From Acidobacteriota bacterium (GTDB taxonomy: Bacteria > Acidobacteriota > Blastocatellia > Pyrinomonadales > Pyrinomonadaceae), in contig CAUJFK010000221.1 in NCBI GenBank assembly GCA_963169175.1, positions 1 to 5,664 of the forward strand: a stretch of 5,664 bases of DNA, written 5' to 3'. The notes beneath the pieces were generated by a model that searched no databases, was not told the DNA's origin, and saw only the letters and a program-made list of their open reading frames with translations. Position numbers and translations under genes: made by a program. Below are positions 5,372-5,664 of this stretch, piece by piece (the first letter of the stretch is position 1; every line of letters starts with the position of its first letter).

Positions 5372-5445
5372 CTTTCTGTCCTCACTTTGAGTCTTTGTGT
5401 TAAGAAAACACCGTTAACACAAGGGCTCAAAGTGAGGACACAAAG
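5372..5445 (+). repeat. Large intergenic hairpin with 32-bp arms
   Basis: Arms 5372-5403 and 5414-5445 pair at 31 of 32 positions around a 10-base loop. Two of these pairs are G-U on a plus-strand RNA and would be A-C mismatches on a minus-strand RNA, which points to a plus-strand RNA fold. The right arm and what follows read CACAAAGGGCACAAAGG, so the minus strand shows tandem CCTTTGTG units. This resembles CTTTGTG-type intergenic repeats that I recall from many bacteria, though I have not verified it. It lies downstream of copA and could protect or end its mRNA, but no U-run follows it. Confidence 0.8.
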
Positions 5446-5497
5446 GGCACAAAGGAAATTGCGTTCCAACTGTTGCAGTCCACTAGAATACCTTCCG

Positions 5498-5512
5498 AGC
5501 ATACGTTGCTAG
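5498..5512. repeat. 15-bp direct repeat, copy 2
   Basis: This is the identical second copy of AGCATACGTTGCTAG, ending 8 bases before the start codon at 5521. A 9-bp repeat CTAGAATAC (5483-5491 and 5509-5517) overlaps it with a 26-base period. Each copy contains TAGAAT, which resembles a -10 box. The nearer one is so close to the ATG that it would give a nearly leaderless transcript. No convincing -35 box goes with either. Confidence 0.6.
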
Positions 5513-5520
5513 AATACTTT

Positions 5521-5664
5521 ATGTCGAAAACAGCATTGGCAATACACGGTGGGGCCGGTACGATCCTTCGGTCCGCCATGACCCCTGAGTTGGAAGCTGA
5601 ATATCGGCGTGGCCTTGAAGCGGCGTTAAACGCCGGTTGGGACGTGCTTCAAAATGGCGGTTCG
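5521..5664 (+). CDS. Isoaspartyl peptidase/plant-type L-asparaginase, 5' part
   Basis: Only the first 48 codons are inside the window; the frame is open to the edge. The start MSKTALAIHGGAGTI is the hallmark N-terminus of Ntn hydrolases of peptidase family T2, such as E. coli IaaA, which carry AIHGGAG near residue 10. These enzymes remove isoaspartyl residues from dipeptides and hydrolyse asparagine after self-cleavage into two subunits. The catalytic Thr would lie far downstream, beyond the window, so activity cannot be judged. The ATG at 5521 has no ribosome binding site before it. Translation may be leaderless, or the TAGAAT just upstream may be coincidental. It is on the same strand as copA but separated by 276 bases and a large hairpin, so it is probably a separate unit. 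Confidence 0.88.
   Translation, partial: MSKTALAIHGGAGTILRSAMTPELEAEYRRGLEAALNAGWDVLQNGGS

Noticed and set aside
5372..5445. The large hairpin as an intrinsic terminator of copA
   Set aside because: It has no U-run on either strand after the stem, so rho-independent termination is not supported; it is listed as a repeat instead.
1..5664. CRISPR array, transposase, integrase or defence-system genes
   Set aside because: No regularly spaced repeat series and no protein with such motifs were found; the repeats seen are isolated palindromes.

Overview
The window looks like bacterial chromosome of moderate GC content. It combines housekeeping genes on the minus strand with a small copper-resistance module on the plus strand. 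I did not identify the species. The nested palindromic repeats, the YHS-type CopA and the general protein style recall Acidobacteriota such as Blastocatellia, but that is a guess from memory.

The left part (1-1160) is housekeeping. ispE (4-diphosphocytidyl-2-C-methyl-D-erythritol kinase, minus strand, GTG start) is followed on the same strand by a tRNA-Gln(UUG) with an encoded CCA end, and then by a clear intrinsic terminator. Two direct-orientation copies of a roughly 48-bp nested palindrome bracket the tRNA, and one of them supplies the ispE stop codon. In many bacteria this pair is followed by prs, which would lie beyond base 1.

The middle part (1161-2143) holds a secreted CAP/SCP-domain protein gene on the minus strand. 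Its 5' leader contains a stretch resembling a class I cyclic-di-GMP (GEMM) riboswitch that runs almost to the start codon. Between this gene and ispE lies a 153-bp element with 29-bp inverted ends.

The right part (2144-5244) is the metal module. A MerR-family regulator is followed by a CopA-type P1B-1 Cu(I) ATPase. The copA promoter has the MerR-family layout: a -35 box overlapping the merR stop codon, a 20-bp spacer and a 5-bp-arm dyad. The regulator therefore probably senses a soft metal, most likely Cu(I), and activates copA by distorting this promoter. CopA carries two YHS domains and a heavy-metal-binding domain instead of HMA domains, and has a proline-rich insertion in its nucleotide-binding domain.

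The end (5245-5664) holds an intergenic region with a 32-bp-arm hairpin flanked by 15-bp direct repeats. It is followed by the first 48 codons of an isoaspartyl peptidase/plant-type asparaginase gene that runs off the window.

The strongest leads are the riboswitch-like leader of the CAP gene, the structure-preserving sequence changes between the two palindromes around the tRNA, the CopA N-domain insertion and the CueR-like copA promoter. I see no CRISPR array, transposase or evident new defence system.
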